This document shows positions 20,336 through 30,346 of a stretch of 57,325 nt of DNA, in pieces. The translations under genes were made by a program, and so were the position numbers. Source of the DNA: Acidocella aquatica (GTDB lineage: Bacteria; Pseudomonadota; Alphaproteobacteria; Acetobacterales; Acetobacteraceae); the NCBI RefSeq assembly GCF_030160635.1, contig NZ_BSOS01000049.1, positions 1 to 57,325 on the forward strand. The letters run 5' to 3'. Under the pieces are notes generated by a model, which did no database searches, had not been told where the DNA came from, and saw only the letters and a list, made by a program, of their open reading frames with translations. Position 1 is the stretch's first letter. Each line of letters opens with the position of its first letter.

Positions 20336-21046
20336 ATGATCGATGTACGTCCATTTTCCTCGCTCGGCGCGTTTCGCAATGAATGGCTGAACGCGCGGCA
20401 CCATTTCAGCTTTGGCGATTATCATGACCGCGCGCGGATGGGCTTTGGACGCCTGCGTGTGTGGAATGATGATGAAATCGCGCCGGGAACCGGGTTTGGC
20501 GCGCATCCGCACCGGGATATGGAAATTGTCACCTTTATCCGCCAGGGGGCGATCACGCATAAGGACAGCCTGGGCAATGTGGGTGCAACCCGTGCCGGGG
20601 ATGTGCAGGTGATGCACGCTGGGCAGGGGATTACGCATTCGGAGCATAATCTGGAGGAGGAGCTGACGCGGCTGTTCCAGATATGGATCATCCCGGACCG
20701 GATGGGCGTGGAGCCCGGCTGGGGCACCAAGGAGTTTCCGCGCGCCACCGGCCAGGGATTGAGCGTTTTGGCGAGCGGCCGGACGGCTGACGCCGATAGC
20801 GGGGCGTTGCCGCTATATGCCGATGCGGCTGTGTTGGCGGCGAGGATGGCGGCGGGGGAGCGCACGCCTTACCGGTTGTTGCCGGGGCGGGCGGCTTATC
20901 TGGTGGCGGCGAGCGGCGAGATAAGGGTGAACGGTGTATTGGCGAATGCGCGCGATGGGGTGGCATTGCGAGAGGAGCCGGAGGTGGAGATCGAGGCGGT
21001 GAGCGCGGCGGAGATTGTGCTGGTGGACGTTCGCGACGGAGCTTGA
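20336..21046 (+). CDS. Pirin-family bicupin (YhaK-like)
   Basis: 236 residues, the short pirin form. The N-terminal cupin has the metal ligands in GFGAHPHRDMEIVTF and a second pair in HAGQGITHSE (His and Glu). The C-terminal cupin (about 150-232) is degenerate. Family members bind Fe(II) or other metals, and some oxidise quercetin in vitro; the cellular role here is unknown. The nearest upstream gene is tRNA-Val, so the gene is probably monocistronic. Confidence 0.88.
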   Translation: MIDVRPFSSLGAFRNEWLNARHHFSFGDYHDRARMGFGRLRVWNDDEIAPGTGFGAHPHRDMEIVTFIRQGAITHKDSLGNVGATRAGDVQVMHAGQGITHSEHNLEEELTRLFQIWIIPDRMGVEPGWGTKEFPRATGQGLSVLASGRTADADSGALPLYADAAVLAARMAAGERTPYRLLPGRAAYLVAASGEIRVNGVLANARDGVALREEPEVEIEAVSAAEIVLVDVRDGA

Positions 21047-21220
21047 CGGCGGCTGGGTGAAGAATTGTAACCGCCGGGATGATTTTTCTGCGATTTTATT
21101 TGGCTGTGTCTTTTAAGTGACAATTGTTTCACCTCGAATGGCCTTATCGCCGCTCTGAAAACGTGCATTATCTATTGTTGCGAAGTGCTTAACACGACGA
21201 GGCCACAGGAGAGATATTTG

Positions 21221-22774
21221 TTGATACCTATAAAGATGAAGCGTGGCACGGCTCTGACGCTGGCGCTGCTTGGTGCGACGGCTCTGGCGGGCCTGGGTAG
21301 CGGCTATGCCAGGGCGGCAGCGCCCTCGCCTTTGGACGAAACGGCGGCGGTGCAGGCGAATTTCACGCCGGTTGGGGATTTTACCAATTTGGTGAAACGC
21401 GTGACCCCGGCGGTGGTTTCAATTGATGTGCATCTGAAACTGGACCAGACGGATAACCAGGATTCCGGCGGCGGCCAGGCGCAGAACGGCATGCCGCAGA
21501 TTCCGGGGTTTCCGCCCGGGTTTCCCTTTGGCGGGATGCCGGGGTTCCAGGCGCAGCCGCAGGTGGTCGAGGCCAAGGGCTCCGGGTTTATTATCGACTC
21601 CACCGGGATTGTGGTGACCAACAACCATGTGGTGAAGGACGCCAAAACGGTGAGCGTTGAGCTCTCCGACGGCAAGAGCTATCCGGCAAAGATTTTGGGC
21701 ACCGATCCGAAAACCGACCTTGCCGTATTGAAGATCGATGCCGGGCATCCGCTGCCGTTTGTCGAGCTGGGGGATTCCTCCGGCGTTGAGCCCGGCGAAT
21801 GGGTGGTGGCGATGGGCAACCCGTTTGGCCTGGGCGGCACGGTGACGGCGGGGATCGTCTCGGCGCTGGGGCGCGATATCGGCGATGGGCCGTATGACAA
21901 GTTCATCCAGATCGATGCGCCGATCAACGAAGGCAATTCGGGCGGGCCGCTGTTTAACCAGCACGGCCAGGTGATTGGGATTAATACCGCCATTTTGACT
22001 CCGACGGGCGGGTCGGTGGGGATCGGCTTTGCCATTCCCTCCGATATGATCAAGCGTGTGACCGGGCAGCTGATTGCTGGCGGCAAGGTGGTGCGCGGGT
22101 ATCTGGGCGTGGCGGCGCAGGAGATTTCGCCGCAGGTGGCGCAGGCGATGGGGCTGCCGACGGCGGACCCAACGCATGACGGCGCGCTGGTGGCGGCGAT
22201 TTCAGCCGGGAGTCCGGCGGCGAAGGCCGGGTTGCAGCCGGGTGATGTGATTATCAAGGTGGACGGCGCGGTGGTGACCAACCCGAGCGATCTGGCCGAC
22301 GATATCGCCAATGTGGTGCCTGGGCACAATACCGTGATCAGCTACATCCGCGATGGGAAGACGCATGATATCTCGGTGCCCGTGGCGGTGATGCCGGCCA
22401 ACCCTGATGCCGGTTTCCAGCAGGGCGGGAGCAGCCAGAGTGGCCCCGCGGCTACCCAGGGCGAGCTGGGGCTGACGCTGGCGCCGCTGACGCCGGATCT
22501 GCGCAGCCAGTTGAACCTGGCTGATAATGCTACAGGCGCGGTGGTAATGGCCGTTAAGCCGAATTCACTGGCGGACCAGGCCGGATTGCAGCAGGGCGAC
22601 CTGCTGGTTGGCGTGGGGCCGCAGAGCGTGACATCGCCCGACGATGCGGTGGCTGATATCCAGGCGGCGCGCAAAGCCGGGGCGCCCGCCGTGGCGCTGC
22701 GGATCATCCGGCAGGGACAGGCGCTGTTTGTTGGCATTCCGCTGAGCAAGAGCGGCGCCGCCAGCCAGAACTGA
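21221..22774 (+). CDS. degP: Do/HtrA-family periplasmic serine protease
   Basis: About 518 residues. A signal peptide (MKRGTALTLALLGATALAGL) is followed by a trypsin-like domain with His136 (TNNHVV), Asp166 (KTDLAVLK) and Ser240 (EGNSGGPLF), then two PDZ domains (about 275-380 and 410-505). It degrades or refolds misfolded envelope proteins. The start is uncertain: AGGAGAG at 21207 favours a TTG at 21218 or 21221, while the first ATG is at 21236 without a good site. A perfect terminator follows the stop. Confidence 0.93.
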   Translation: MIPIKMKRGTALTLALLGATALAGLGSGYARAAAPSPLDETAAVQANFTPVGDFTNLVKRVTPAVVSIDVHLKLDQTDNQDSGGGQAQNGMPQIPGFPPGFPFGGMPGFQAQPQVVEAKGSGFIIDSTGIVVTNNHVVKDAKTVSVELSDGKSYPAKILGTDPKTDLAVLKIDAGHPLPFVELGDSSGVEPGEWVVAMGNPFGLGGTVTAGIVSALGRDIGDGPYDKFIQIDAPINEGNSGGPLFNQHGQVIGINTAILTPTGGSVGIGFAIPSDMIKRVTGQLIAGGKVVRGYLGVAAQEISPQVAQAMGLPTADPTHDGALVAAISAGSPAAKAGLQPGDVIIKVDGAVVTNPSDLADDIANVVPGHNTVISYIRDGKTHDISVPVAVMPANPDAGFQQGGSSQSGPAATQGELGLTLAPLTPDLRSQLNLADNATGAVVMAVKPNSLADQAGLQQGDLLVGVGPQSVTSPDDAVADIQAARKAGAPAVALRIIRQGQALFVGIPLSKSGAASQN

Positions 22775-22803
22775 CGGGTTGAGCTGCAAGACCAAAGAGA
22801 GAG

Positions 22804-22834
22804 ATTGGCCGCCGGGATGCCGGCGGCCAATTTT
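22804..22834 (+). terminator. Rho-independent terminator after the HtrA gene
   Basis: Perfect 12-bp stem ATTGGCCGCCGG/CCGGCGGCCAAT with loop GATG (22804-22831), followed by TTTG. It lies 30 bases after the protease stop codon. Confidence 0.88.
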
Positions 22835-22897
22835 GTGGCAGCAGCCGGCGGGTAGTTGCGGCGAAGCCGGAGCTTCGATATAGCCAGCGTCACGGTC

Positions 22898-22972
<75 letters not shown>

Positions 22973-23047
22973 GTTTTTCCCTGGTTAAATCAACGCGGTA
23001 TTGGCTTTTATGCTGGGGTTTCCGTGTTTTGGATGGTTGCTCCAGGG

Positions 23048-24895
23048 TTAAGTTTTACCTGCCAAGGTTATGGCGGCCAGTACCGTGGCGCCGTAGCGGT
23101 CCAGTTTGGTTCTTCCCATGCCGGGGATTTCGCCGAGTGCCTCGAGCGTGGCCGGGCGCATCGCGGCGATTGCCGCAAGAGTGGTGTCGTGGAAGATGAT
23201 ATAGGCGGGGACGCCCTGCTCGCGCGCCAGCCGGGCGCGTTCGGCGCGCAGGGTTTCGTAGAGGGCGGAGGCCGCGGCATCGAGCATCTCGCCGCCGGTT
23301 TTTTTCTTCACCGCCGCGTTGGCGGCTCTGGGGCTGCGTTCGCGCCGCAGATGAACTTGTTCCTGCCCGCGCAGGACGGGCTCGGCCGCCGCCGCCATGC
23401 AGAGCGCGCCAAATGCATCGTGGTTTACCTCGATCAGCCCCCGGACGATCAGCTGGCGGAAAAGCGACCCCCAGCCCTTGCGGTCCAGCTCCGTACCGAC
23501 GCCAAAGGTCGGCAATTGGTCATGGTTGAAGCGCGTGATCTTGTCGGTTTTCACCCCGAGCAGCAGATCAACGAGGTGGCCCGTGCCGAAGGACTGGCCG
23601 GTGCGCAGAATGGCCGACAACGCCTTGCGCGCGGCGGTCGTGGCATCCCAGGTTTCAGCCGGTGTCAGGCAGGTGTCGCAATTGCCGCAGGGTTGCGCCA
23701 TCGTCTCGCCGAAATGCGCCAGGATTGCCTGGCGCCGGCAGGACGCTGTTTCGCAGACGCCGAGCAGCGCGTCGAGCTTGGCCCGTTCCACGCGCTTAAC
23801 GTCGGGAGGCGAGCCGCTCTGCTCAATCATCTGCCGCCGGAAGACCAGATCCTGCATGCCGTAGAGCAGCAGCGTCTCGGCGGGCATGCCATCGCGCCCG
23901 GCGCGGCCTGTCTCCTGGTAGAAAGCCTCCAGGCTGCCCGGGAGGTCGAGATGCACGACAAAACGCACATCCGGCTTGTCGATGCCCATGCCAAAGGCGA
24001 CGGTGGCAACCAGGATGAGACCTTCCTCGGCGAGAAACGCATCCTGATGCTTTGAGCGGAGCTCGGGGTCTAATTTGGCGTGGTAGGGAAGCGCGTTGAT
24101 GCCGGAGGCTTTCAGAAAGGCAGCGGTTTGTTCGACCGTAGCGCGGCTCAGGCAGTAGACGATGCCGCTCTCACCAGGATGAGCGCGCAAAAACGATAGA
24201 AGCTGGCGCTGTGGAGCTGCTTTTGGCACCACGGCATAGCGGATGTTCGGCCGATCAAAGCTCGCGAGGAACAGCTCCGCGTTGTCGAGGCAGAGCCGCC
24301 GCCGGATGTCCTCGCGCGATTGCATGTCTGCGGTGGCGGTGAGCGCGATGCGCGGCACGCGGGGGAAGCGTCTGGCCAGCTCCGCCAGCTGAAGGTATTC
24401 CGGGCGAAAATCATGGCCCCACTGGCTGACGCAATGCGCCTCGTCGATCGCGAACAGGGCGATCTGCGTCTCATCGAGCATTTCCAGAAAATCCGGCATC
24501 ATCAGCCGCTCAGGCGCCACATACAGCAGGTCAAGCTGGCCGGCCCTCAGGCTGGCGCGCACTTTCGCGCGTTCCGGGCCGCTCAGGCTTGAATTCAGCG
24601 CCGCCGCATTCAGGCCAAGCTGGTGCATGGCCGCGACCTGATTGCGCATCAGCGCGATCAACGGCGAGATGACGATTCCAACGCCTGGACGGCAGAGCGA
24701 GGGCAGCTGGTAACAAAGTGATTTCCCGCCGCCGGTGGGCATCAGCACAATCGCATCCCCCCCGGCGACAACCCGCTCCACCACCGCCGCCTGCTGCCCA
24801 CGGAAGCCGGGAAGCCCAAAGACGGTGCGCAATACGGTTTCGGGGTGGGGCGTTGCGGGTTGCGCTGCCGGGCGAAGCGGCCGGAGAATGTCCAT
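23048..24895 (-). CDS. recQ: ATP-dependent DNA helicase RecQ
   Basis: 615 residues with the superfamily 2 motifs: Walker A PTGGGKS, DEAH box ([16 protein letters not shown]) and motif [12 protein letters not shown]. The zinc-binding RQC region has the Cys cluster CGNCDTC, and a C-terminal HRDC domain spans about 530-605. It unwinds 3'-5' in RecF-pathway repair. The ATG at 24895 gives the usual family length. Confidence 0.96.
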   Translation of the reverse strand: MDILRPLRPAAQPATPHPETVLRTVFGLPGFRGQQAAVVERVVAGGDAIVLMPTGGGKSLCYQLPSLCRPGVGIVISPLIALMRNQVAAMHQLGLNAAALNSSLSGPERAKVRASLRAGQLDLLYVAPERLMMPDFLEMLDETQIALFAIDEAHCVSQWGHDFRPEYLQLAELARRFPRVPRIALTATADMQSREDIRRRLCLDNAELFLASFDRPNIRYAVVPKAAPQRQLLSFLRAHPGESGIVYCLSRATVEQTAAFLKASGINALPYHAKLDPELRSKHQDAFLAEEGLILVATVAFGMGIDKPDVRFVVHLDLPGSLEAFYQETGRAGRDGMPAETLLLYGMQDLVFRRQMIEQSGSPPDVKRVERAKLDALLGVCETASCRRQAILAHFGETMAQPCGNCDTCLTPAETWDATTAARKALSAILRTGQSFGTGHLVDLLLGVKTDKITRFNHDQLPTFGVGTELDRKGWGSLFRQLIVRGLIEVNHDAFGALCMAAAAEPVLRGQEQVHLRRERSPRAANAAVKKKTGGEMLDAAASALYETLRAERARLAREQGVPAYIIFHDTTLAAIAAMRPATLEALGEIPGMGRTKLDRYGATVLAAITLAGKT

Positions 24896-24962
24896 GCCGC
24901 GTGGTTACAGCCTCATGCCGCGCTTAAGCAATCGCAGGCGGCGCGGTGGAGCGGGACAGGCG

Positions 24963-25640
24963 CTATAAATCCCCGGGAACCCCGTAGGCTGGCGCGCTGG
25001 CCGGGTTGAGCGCGCGGGTGACGTAATCCTGCATTTGCGGCTGCCAAAGCGCCCAAAGGGACGCGAGTTCCGCCAGCGGGGCTTCGTGCCAATCCACTCT
25101 TAGGTCAGCGATGGGCCAGGCGGCATCGCCGGTGAGAATGAGCCCGGCGGATTTGAGCGGCCCGGCCTCGCCGCCCGCTTCCAGCCCGGCCTGCAGGGCG
25201 GCGATGACGCGGGTGCCGAGTTCATCGGCCTGGGAGGTTGCCTCAAAGGCGCGCACCACGGCGGCGGGGACATTGGTGTTGGCCAGCAAATTTCCAGCCG
25301 AGACGCAATCCGCTCCTGGGGCCCAAGCGTGCAGCCCGAGCGTTTTTTGGCCCGAGTGCTGCGCGCCCTGGCCAGAACTGCCGATAAGGGTGATCTGGCG
25401 GTAGTCCGGGTAGGGGGCCTGGGCCATCGTGGCGGCGCATGCCTCTGCCGCGCTCATTCCCCGCGCGAGGAAATCCAGCGCCAGTGGCCCAAGCCGCGGG
25501 TCTGTGATGTTCTGGGTGGTGGCGGCGCCCACGCCGGCGCGCGCAAAGGCGCAACGCGCGGCCACGGCCGGCGAGGACGAGGTGACCGCTGCGGCGAACT
25601 GGCCGGTTCTCAGGCAGCGCGCGGCGAGGGAGAAGGTCAT
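24963..25640 (-). CDS. DUF1028 family protein (Ntn-hydrolase-like)
   Basis: 225 residues from the ATG at 25640. MTFSLAARC...AAVTSSSPAVAARC, QNITDPRLGP and GSSGQGAQHSGQ with CVSAGNLLAN are the conserved blocks of DUF1028, whose fold resembles N-terminal nucleophile hydrolases. An upstream in-frame extension overlaps the divergent regulator gene and is rejected. Family genes often sit with RidA, amidase and peptidase genes, as here. The divergent LysR gene starts 102 bases away and probably controls it. The reaction is unknown. Confidence 0.82.
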   Translation of the reverse strand: MTFSLAARCLRTGQFAAAVTSSSPAVAARCAFARAGVGAATTQNITDPRLGPLALDFLARGMSAAEACAATMAQAPYPDYRQITLIGSSGQGAQHSGQKTLGLHAWAPGADCVSAGNLLANTNVPAAVVRAFEATSQADELGTRVIAALQAGLEAGGEAGPLKSAGLILTGDAAWPIADLRVDWHEAPLAELASLWALWQPQMQDYVTRALNPASAPAYGVPGDL

Positions 25641-25693
25641 GGCGGAACTTTCATACAGAGCTGGCGCAGTATTCCCGTGCCGGCCTGGTTTTG

Positions 25694-25705
25694 TAAAATA
25701 TTTTA
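25694..25705. promoter_or_regulatory. Palindrome in the DUF1028/LysR divergent region
   Basis: TAAAATATTTTA is a perfect 12-bp palindrome between the two divergent starts. It is a candidate binding site for the adjacent LysR protein. It could also simply be AT-rich promoter DNA. Confidence 0.35.
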
Positions 25706-25742
25706 TTTTGACGGTTTGGCATAAAAAGGGCAAAGCAGAGAC

Positions 25743-26660
25743 ATGCGATTCACGCTGAGACAGATTGCATATTTTGTGGCGACGGCGGAGACCGGCAGCA
25801 TCACGCTGGCGGCGGAGCGGGTGAATATATCGCAGCCCTCCATCTCCTCGGCCATTACCGGGCTGGAGGAGGTGTTCGGGATTCAACTGTTCATCAGGCA
25901 CCATGCCCAGGGGCTCTCGCTCACCACCGAGGGGCAGCGGTTTTTGCTGGAGGCCAAGGGCCTGTTGATGCAGGCGGAAGAATTACAGAAAGCGGCTTCT
26001 GAGATTTCCTCGCGCGTGTCTGGACCATTGGAGATCGGTTGTTTATCGACACTGTTTCCCCTTGCAATACCTGAGCTTTTATCGGTATTCAAGAAGCGCT
26101 ATCCGGCGGTGCGCGTGAACCCGATTGCAGGACACCAGACAGAGATGTTTGAGAGTCTGCGCAGCGGCCAGATATCATTGCTGCTGACTTATGATATGAA
26201 CATTCCGGCGGATTTTGAATTTTCCCCGCTCGCTCCCTTGCCGCCTTATGCGTTTGTGGATGCGGGGCATGCCCTGGCGCAGCGAAAATCAGTGAAGTTG
26301 GAGGAGCTGGCGGGCGAAAATTTTATCCTGCTGGATCTGCCATTCAGCCGGGACTATTTTTTATCGCTGTTTCGCCAAGCGGGGGTGACGCCGCATATCA
26401 CCGGGCGGTTTCAGTATATCGATGTAATTCGTAGCCTGGTGGCGCGCGGGGAGGGCTATAGTCTCGCAAATGCGCGGCCGAAAAACCTCTCGACGCTGGA
26501 CGGACGCAAATTATCCTATTTAACGCTGGAGACTTCGCTGCAGCCGCTGGTGCATGGGATTGCGATGTTGCGGGGGTTGCGGCGCACGCCGGCCGCGGTG
26601 GCGTTTGCAAAAATCTGCGACGATGTTTTGCGTGATAAGCCGTTGCCCGGCACGGGCTAA
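25743..26660 (+). CDS. LysR-family transcriptional regulator
   Basis: 305 residues. The N-terminal HTH (MRFTLRQIAYFVATAETGSI, with NISQPSISSAITGLEE as recognition helix) is followed by a periplasmic-binding-like effector domain (about 90-295). The gene is divergent from DUF1028 and flanks the amine/amidase island, so it is the most likely local regulator of that island. Its stop overlaps that of the convergent M20 gene by 3 bases. The effector is unknown. Confidence 0.9.
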   Translation: MRFTLRQIAYFVATAETGSITLAAERVNISQPSISSAITGLEEVFGIQLFIRHHAQGLSLTTEGQRFLLEAKGLLMQAEELQKAASEISSRVSGPLEIGCLSTLFPLAIPELLSVFKKRYPAVRVNPIAGHQTEMFESLRSGQISLLLTYDMNIPADFEFSPLAPLPPYAFVDAGHALAQRKSVKLEELAGENFILLDLPFSRDYFLSLFRQAGVTPHITGRFQYIDVIRSLVARGEGYSLANARPKNLSTLDGRKLSYLTLETSLQPLVHGIAMLRGLRRTPAAVAFAKICDDVLRDKPLPGTG

Positions 26661-27796
26661 GTTTGCACCACGCGGCGGAGGAACCGGTCGCAGGCGTCTA
26701 ATTCCTCGCGTAGGATATATTCATTGGGTTTGTGTGCGCGGTCTATGGAGCCCGGGCCGCAAACAACGCATGGTAAACCCAGCGTTTTTGTAAACAGACC
26801 TGCCTCCGTGCCGAATGAAATCTTGATGGTTTCCGCATTGCCGGATGCCTGGGTTGCGCGTGTTGCGATGGGGGAATTCTCGGGTGTTTCCAGGCCCGGA
26901 TATTCATTGTCCACCCGCACCTCGATGCTGGCGCGGCGGCCGCTGCCGCGCACCGCTTGCGTGAGGGCAGCAGCCCGTGCGCGCAGGCGTTCGAGCAACA
27001 TTGCGGGATCGTCTCCAGGAAGATGACGGATTTCAAAATCCATATCGCAGCGCTCTGGAATAATATTGAGTACCGTGCCGCCTTTGATGGTGCCGATATG
27101 CACGCTGCTATGCGGGAATGCATAGGCGGAGTCATTCGCACCATTGTCCCTCAGCCAGGTTTGCAGTGCCTCGGTTTCCTGGATCATGGCGCTGGCGAGG
27201 TTGATGGCGTTGCAGCCAAGCGAGGGGTCGGCCGAGTGGGCGGATTCGCCGCGGCAGCAGATGCAGCCAGCAATTTTGCCTTTATGCCCGGTGGCGACCC
27301 GCAAGCCGGTGGGCTCACCGATAATACAGCCCGCCGCCTGAAAACCTTCGGCCTCCAGGCGCTGGAGCATGTGGCGTACGCCGACGCAGCCGATTTCCTC
27401 ATCGTAGGAAATGGCAAGATGCAGCGGGCGTGTGAGGGGGATGCTTTTGCTTTGCTCGGCAAGCGTTATCATGCTGGCGATAAAGCCCTTCATGTCGGAG
27501 GCGCCGCGCGCATAAAGCCGGTCTCCCCGCGCGCTCAGGTGGAACGGATCCGTGATCCAGCCAGGCTCGCTGGCCGGAACCACATCGCTATGTCCGGAGA
27601 GAATGATACCCTGGCCGGTGGTGGGGCCGAAGCTCGCGAACAGATTGCTCTTGCCGGGGATGTTGCCAGGTATCTCGCGCACATTGCCACCGGCGGCGGC
27701 GAGCCGGGCGGCTATGTAGGCGATTAGCTCATGGTTACTGTCGCGGCTGACGGTGGGAAAGGCCACGAGGCCGGCCAGTGTTGAAAGAGTGTCCAT
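26657..27796 (-). CDS. argE: M20-family deacylase (ArgE/acetylornithine deacetylase-like)
   Basis: 379 residues with the M20 di-zinc sites: His in LSGHSDVVP, Asp in GASDMKG, catalytic and ligand Glu pair in SYDEEIGC, a further ligand in IGEPTG, and a C-terminal His in AHKPNE. A dimerisation lid domain spans about 180-290. ArgE-type enzymes remove N-acetyl or N-formyl groups from amino acids. Its place in a catabolic island suggests deacylation of a pathway amide rather than arginine synthesis; the symbol marks the family only. Confidence 0.85.
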   Translation of the reverse strand: MDTLSTLAGLVAFPTVSRDSNHELIAYIAARLAAAGGNVREIPGNIPGKSNLFASFGPTTGQGIILSGHSDVVPASEPGWITDPFHLSARGDRLYARGASDMKGFIASMITLAEQSKSIPLTRPLHLAISYDEEIGCVGVRHMLQRLEAEGFQAAGCIIGEPTGLRVATGHKGKIAGCICCRGESAHSADPSLGCNAINLASAMIQETEALQTWLRDNGANDSAYAFPHSSVHIGTIKGGTVLNIIPERCDMDFEIRHLPGDDPAMLLERLRARAAALTQAVRGSGRRASIEVRVDNEYPGLETPENSPIATRATQASGNAETIKISFGTEAGLFTKTLGLPCVVCGPGSIDRAHKPNEYILREELDACDRFLRRVVQT

Positions 27797-28129
27797 TCAT
27801 CAAGACATAGCGCCGACCGCGATCGCTGCAAAGTCAGCATCAATGCACGAATATTAGGCGCCGAATGAGGCAGCTGCTACGGCGGCGTGCAAAACCTAAA
27901 ACAAACTTCGCTCATTGCTTTAATAAAATCGATGCAAAAAACGAGAAGGCATCGTGTAAGCTAAATCCAATAATTACGAAAATCTTGTTGGTGAGAGTGG
28001 AGTTATGGCGCGAAATCTCGTGATAATACCCGATTTATGTCCTTAAAACGCCGTGTTTTTTGTAAGACGGTGTGCCGTCGTCCTGACCGGCCTGGCTGCG
28101 CGCGGAAATTTTAAACCGAGGAAAAAACC
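27797..28129. promoter_or_regulatory. Divergent AT-rich region upstream of the amine-catabolism genes
   Basis: 333 bases between the M20 gene (leftward) and the NCS1 permease (rightward). It holds AT-rich stretches, a TTGC-(15)-GCAA inverted pair near 27915-27940, and a small stem GACGG-TGTG-CCGTC at 28066-28079. A 13-codon frame from 28004 has only a weak ribosome-binding site. The promoter of the ten-gene run must lie here, but I cannot place its boxes confidently. Confidence 0.4.
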
Positions 28130-29527
28130 GTGGAAACATTGAACGAAAATCCAACCAAAATTGAACAGCATACGATCTATCAGATACCAAGGGACCAGCG
28201 CCATGGGCGCTCGATGGATTTGTTCACCATCTGGTTTGGCTCCAACATCATGATGTTGACGATCGTAACAGGTGCGTTGGCCACAACGGTTTTCAAGCTC
28301 TCTTTCATGAGTGCCATTGCCTCGATTGCCGTGGGGAATCTGGTTGGCGCGATCTTCATGGCGCTGCACGCCGCGCAGGGGCCGCGGCTTGGTGTTCCGC
28401 AGATGGTGCAAACGCGCGGGCAGTTTGGCTCAATCGGCGCGGTTTTGGTGATTGGTATTGTGATCATCATGTATGTCGGCTTTCTGGCTTCAAATATTGT
28501 GCTGGGCGGGCAGTCGCTCAACACGATTATTCCGGGGATCAGCCAGAATGTGTTTCTCGTAATGATCGCGGTCATCAGTGTGGTGGCGACAATTTTTGGC
28601 CATGACCTGATCCACGCCTATGCGCGGGTGCTAACCTGGCTCTCCGGATTTGCGCTGCTTCTGTCTTTTGGCTGGATCATTTTCATTCATGGTTTGCCTG
28701 CGAATTTTATGACCATGAATAGCTACACCACGTCGGGATTTTTTAGCATGGTATCCGTGGGGGCGCTATGGCAGATCGCCTATGCGCCGTATGTCTCTGA
28801 CTATACGCGCTATATGCCACAGGATACGGGCGCTGTACCGGCGTTCTGGGCGTCCTATTGGGGCTGCACGCTGGGTTCTATTTTGCCGATGGTGCTCGGT
28901 GCGATGCTGGGGCTTCTGGCGAGCGATGGCAATGTGGTGGGAGGCTTGACCACCTTCACCGGCCCTGCAAGTTTCTTGATCGTGATCATCTTCTCAGTGG
29001 GGATCGCGGGAACAAACGCGATGAACCTATATTGCGGCGTGCTCTCGAGTATCACTCTCGTACAGACTTTTGCGCCGGACTGGAAAGCTGGGCCGGCAGC
29101 GCGGGTTGTGGTCGCGATTGCCATTACGGTTATAGGGTTATTCATCGCCATTTTCGCGGCGGCCAACTTCCTGACGAATTATACCAACTTCATCTTGCTG
29201 CTACTTTATGTACTGGTGCCTTGGACGGCAGTGAATTTGGTTGATTTCTATTTGGTTCGCCATGGCGATTATGATGTGGCGTCTTTCTTCACGCGGGATG
29301 GAGGGGTTTATGGAAAATTCAATAAATCCGCGATATTCTGTTATATTCTAGGAATCTTGATCCAATTGCCATTCGTGAATACCACTCTCTACACTGGGCC
29401 GGTCGCGAATATGCTGGATGGTGTTGATATTTCGTGGATCGTTGGTCTTTGTGTCGTGAGCCCTGTTTATTACTTTATGGCCCAGAAGGCGAGGGCACTG
29501 AATTTTGTGCCAAGTGGTCTGCAGTGA
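28130..29527 (+). CDS. NCS1-family permease (cytosine/purine/hydantoin type)
   Basis: 465 residues with about 12 hydrophobic helices. The N-terminus (HTIYQIPRDQRHGRSMDLFTIWFGSN) is typical of CodB-like NCS1 transporters, which import nucleobases, hydantoins and related N-heterocycles with a cation. It starts at a GTG preceded by GAGGAAAAAACC. It is the first of ten co-directional genes, and its stop overlaps the next start (GTGA). A cyclic nitrogen compound is a reasonable but unproven substrate. Confidence 0.88.
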   Translation: METLNENPTKIEQHTIYQIPRDQRHGRSMDLFTIWFGSNIMMLTIVTGALATTVFKLSFMSAIASIAVGNLVGAIFMALHAAQGPRLGVPQMVQTRGQFGSIGAVLVIGIVIIMYVGFLASNIVLGGQSLNTIIPGISQNVFLVMIAVISVVATIFGHDLIHAYARVLTWLSGFALLLSFGWIIFIHGLPANFMTMNSYTTSGFFSMVSVGALWQIAYAPYVSDYTRYMPQDTGAVPAFWASYWGCTLGSILPMVLGAMLGLLASDGNVVGGLTTFTGPASFLIVIIFSVGIAGTNAMNLYCGVLSSITLVQTFAPDWKAGPAARVVVAIAITVIGLFIAIFAAANFLTNYTNFILLLLYVLVPWTAVNLVDFYLVRHGDYDVASFFTRDGGVYGKFNKSAIFCYILGILIQLPFVNTTLYTGPVANMLDGVDISWIVGLCVVSPVYYFMAQKARALNFVPSGLQ

Positions 29528-30318
29528 AAATTGGAATTTGGCAAAGAATTGGTGCGCCGGGTGATAAGCAAGCCAATCTGGCGGCATTGGCGCAAAACGC
29601 CCGCGCCGCCAGCGCGGCTGGTGCCAAGCTTTTATTGTGTCCGGAGTGTTATCTCGCCGGCTATAATGTGGCGGATGACATAAAGGCACTGGCCGAACCC
29701 GTGGATGGTCCTGCTGCGCGGCAGATTTCCGAGATCGCGCGCCGCGAGAATATTGCTATTGTTTATGGATATGCAGAGCATGATTTAAAATCAAACGATA
29801 TATTCAACGCCGTGCAGGCCATTGGCCCAGGTGGCGCGGCATTAGGACATTATCGCAAGACGCATCTCTTTGGTGCCTTTGAGCACGCAATTTATAAGCC
29901 TGGAAATGGTTTTTCCGAACCGTTTATGCTGAACGGCTGGAAAATCGGCATGCTGATTTGTTACGATGTAGAGTTTCCAGAGGCTGTACGAAGCGTGGCG
30001 CTATCTGGTGCTGAGCTGATTCTGATTCCCACGGCATTGACCAAGGAATATAGCGCTGTTCCAGAGTATATTGTACCCGCACGAGCGGTCGAGAATCAGG
30101 TCTTTATTGCCTATTGTAACCATGCGGGAATGGAAAATAACATGAATTTTCTTGGGTTATCCAGGTTGGCTGGGCCCGATGGAAAAATCGATAAAGTAAC
30201 GGAAGATGGCGATACGCTTCTGATCGCGCAGATTAGCCATGAGAGATTGCAGGCTTGTGCGCAGATTTACCCCTACCGGCAGGATCGCCGCCGGGAATTA
30301 TATGGAAGACTGGTCTAA
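29524..30318 (+). CDS. Carbon-nitrogen hydrolase (nitrilase superfamily amidase)
   Basis: 264 residues from the GTG at 29524, overlapping the permease stop. The catalytic set is complete: Glu41 (LCPECYLAGYN), Lys112 (HYRKTHLFGAFE) and Cys146 (GMLICYDVEFPE), with Glu120 as a second structural Glu. Its length and motifs fit the amidase/N-carbamoyl hydrolase branch rather than true nitrilases. Tight coupling to an NCS1 permease suggests hydrolysis of an imported or pathway amide. An upstream in-frame ATG at 29434 lies inside the permease gene and is rejected. Confidence 0.88.
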   Translation: MKIGIWQRIGAPGDKQANLAALAQNARAASAAGAKLLLCPECYLAGYNVADDIKALAEPVDGPAARQISEIARRENIAIVYGYAEHDLKSNDIFNAVQAIGPGGAALGHYRKTHLFGAFEHAIYKPGNGFSEPFMLNGWKIGMLICYDVEFPEAVRSVALSGAELILIPTALTKEYSAVPEYIVPARAVENQVFIAYCNHAGMENNMNFLGLSRLAGPDGKIDKVTEDGDTLLIAQISHERLQACAQIYPYRQDRRRELYGRLV

Positions 30319-30346
30319 ACACGCAAATTAAAAAAGGAGATATGGG

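Noticed and set aside
28004-28045. 13-codon ORF and alternative stems suggesting an attenuator before the NCS1 permease
   Set aside because: Weak ribosome-binding site, stems of only 4-5 bp and no T-run after them; too little to call attenuation.
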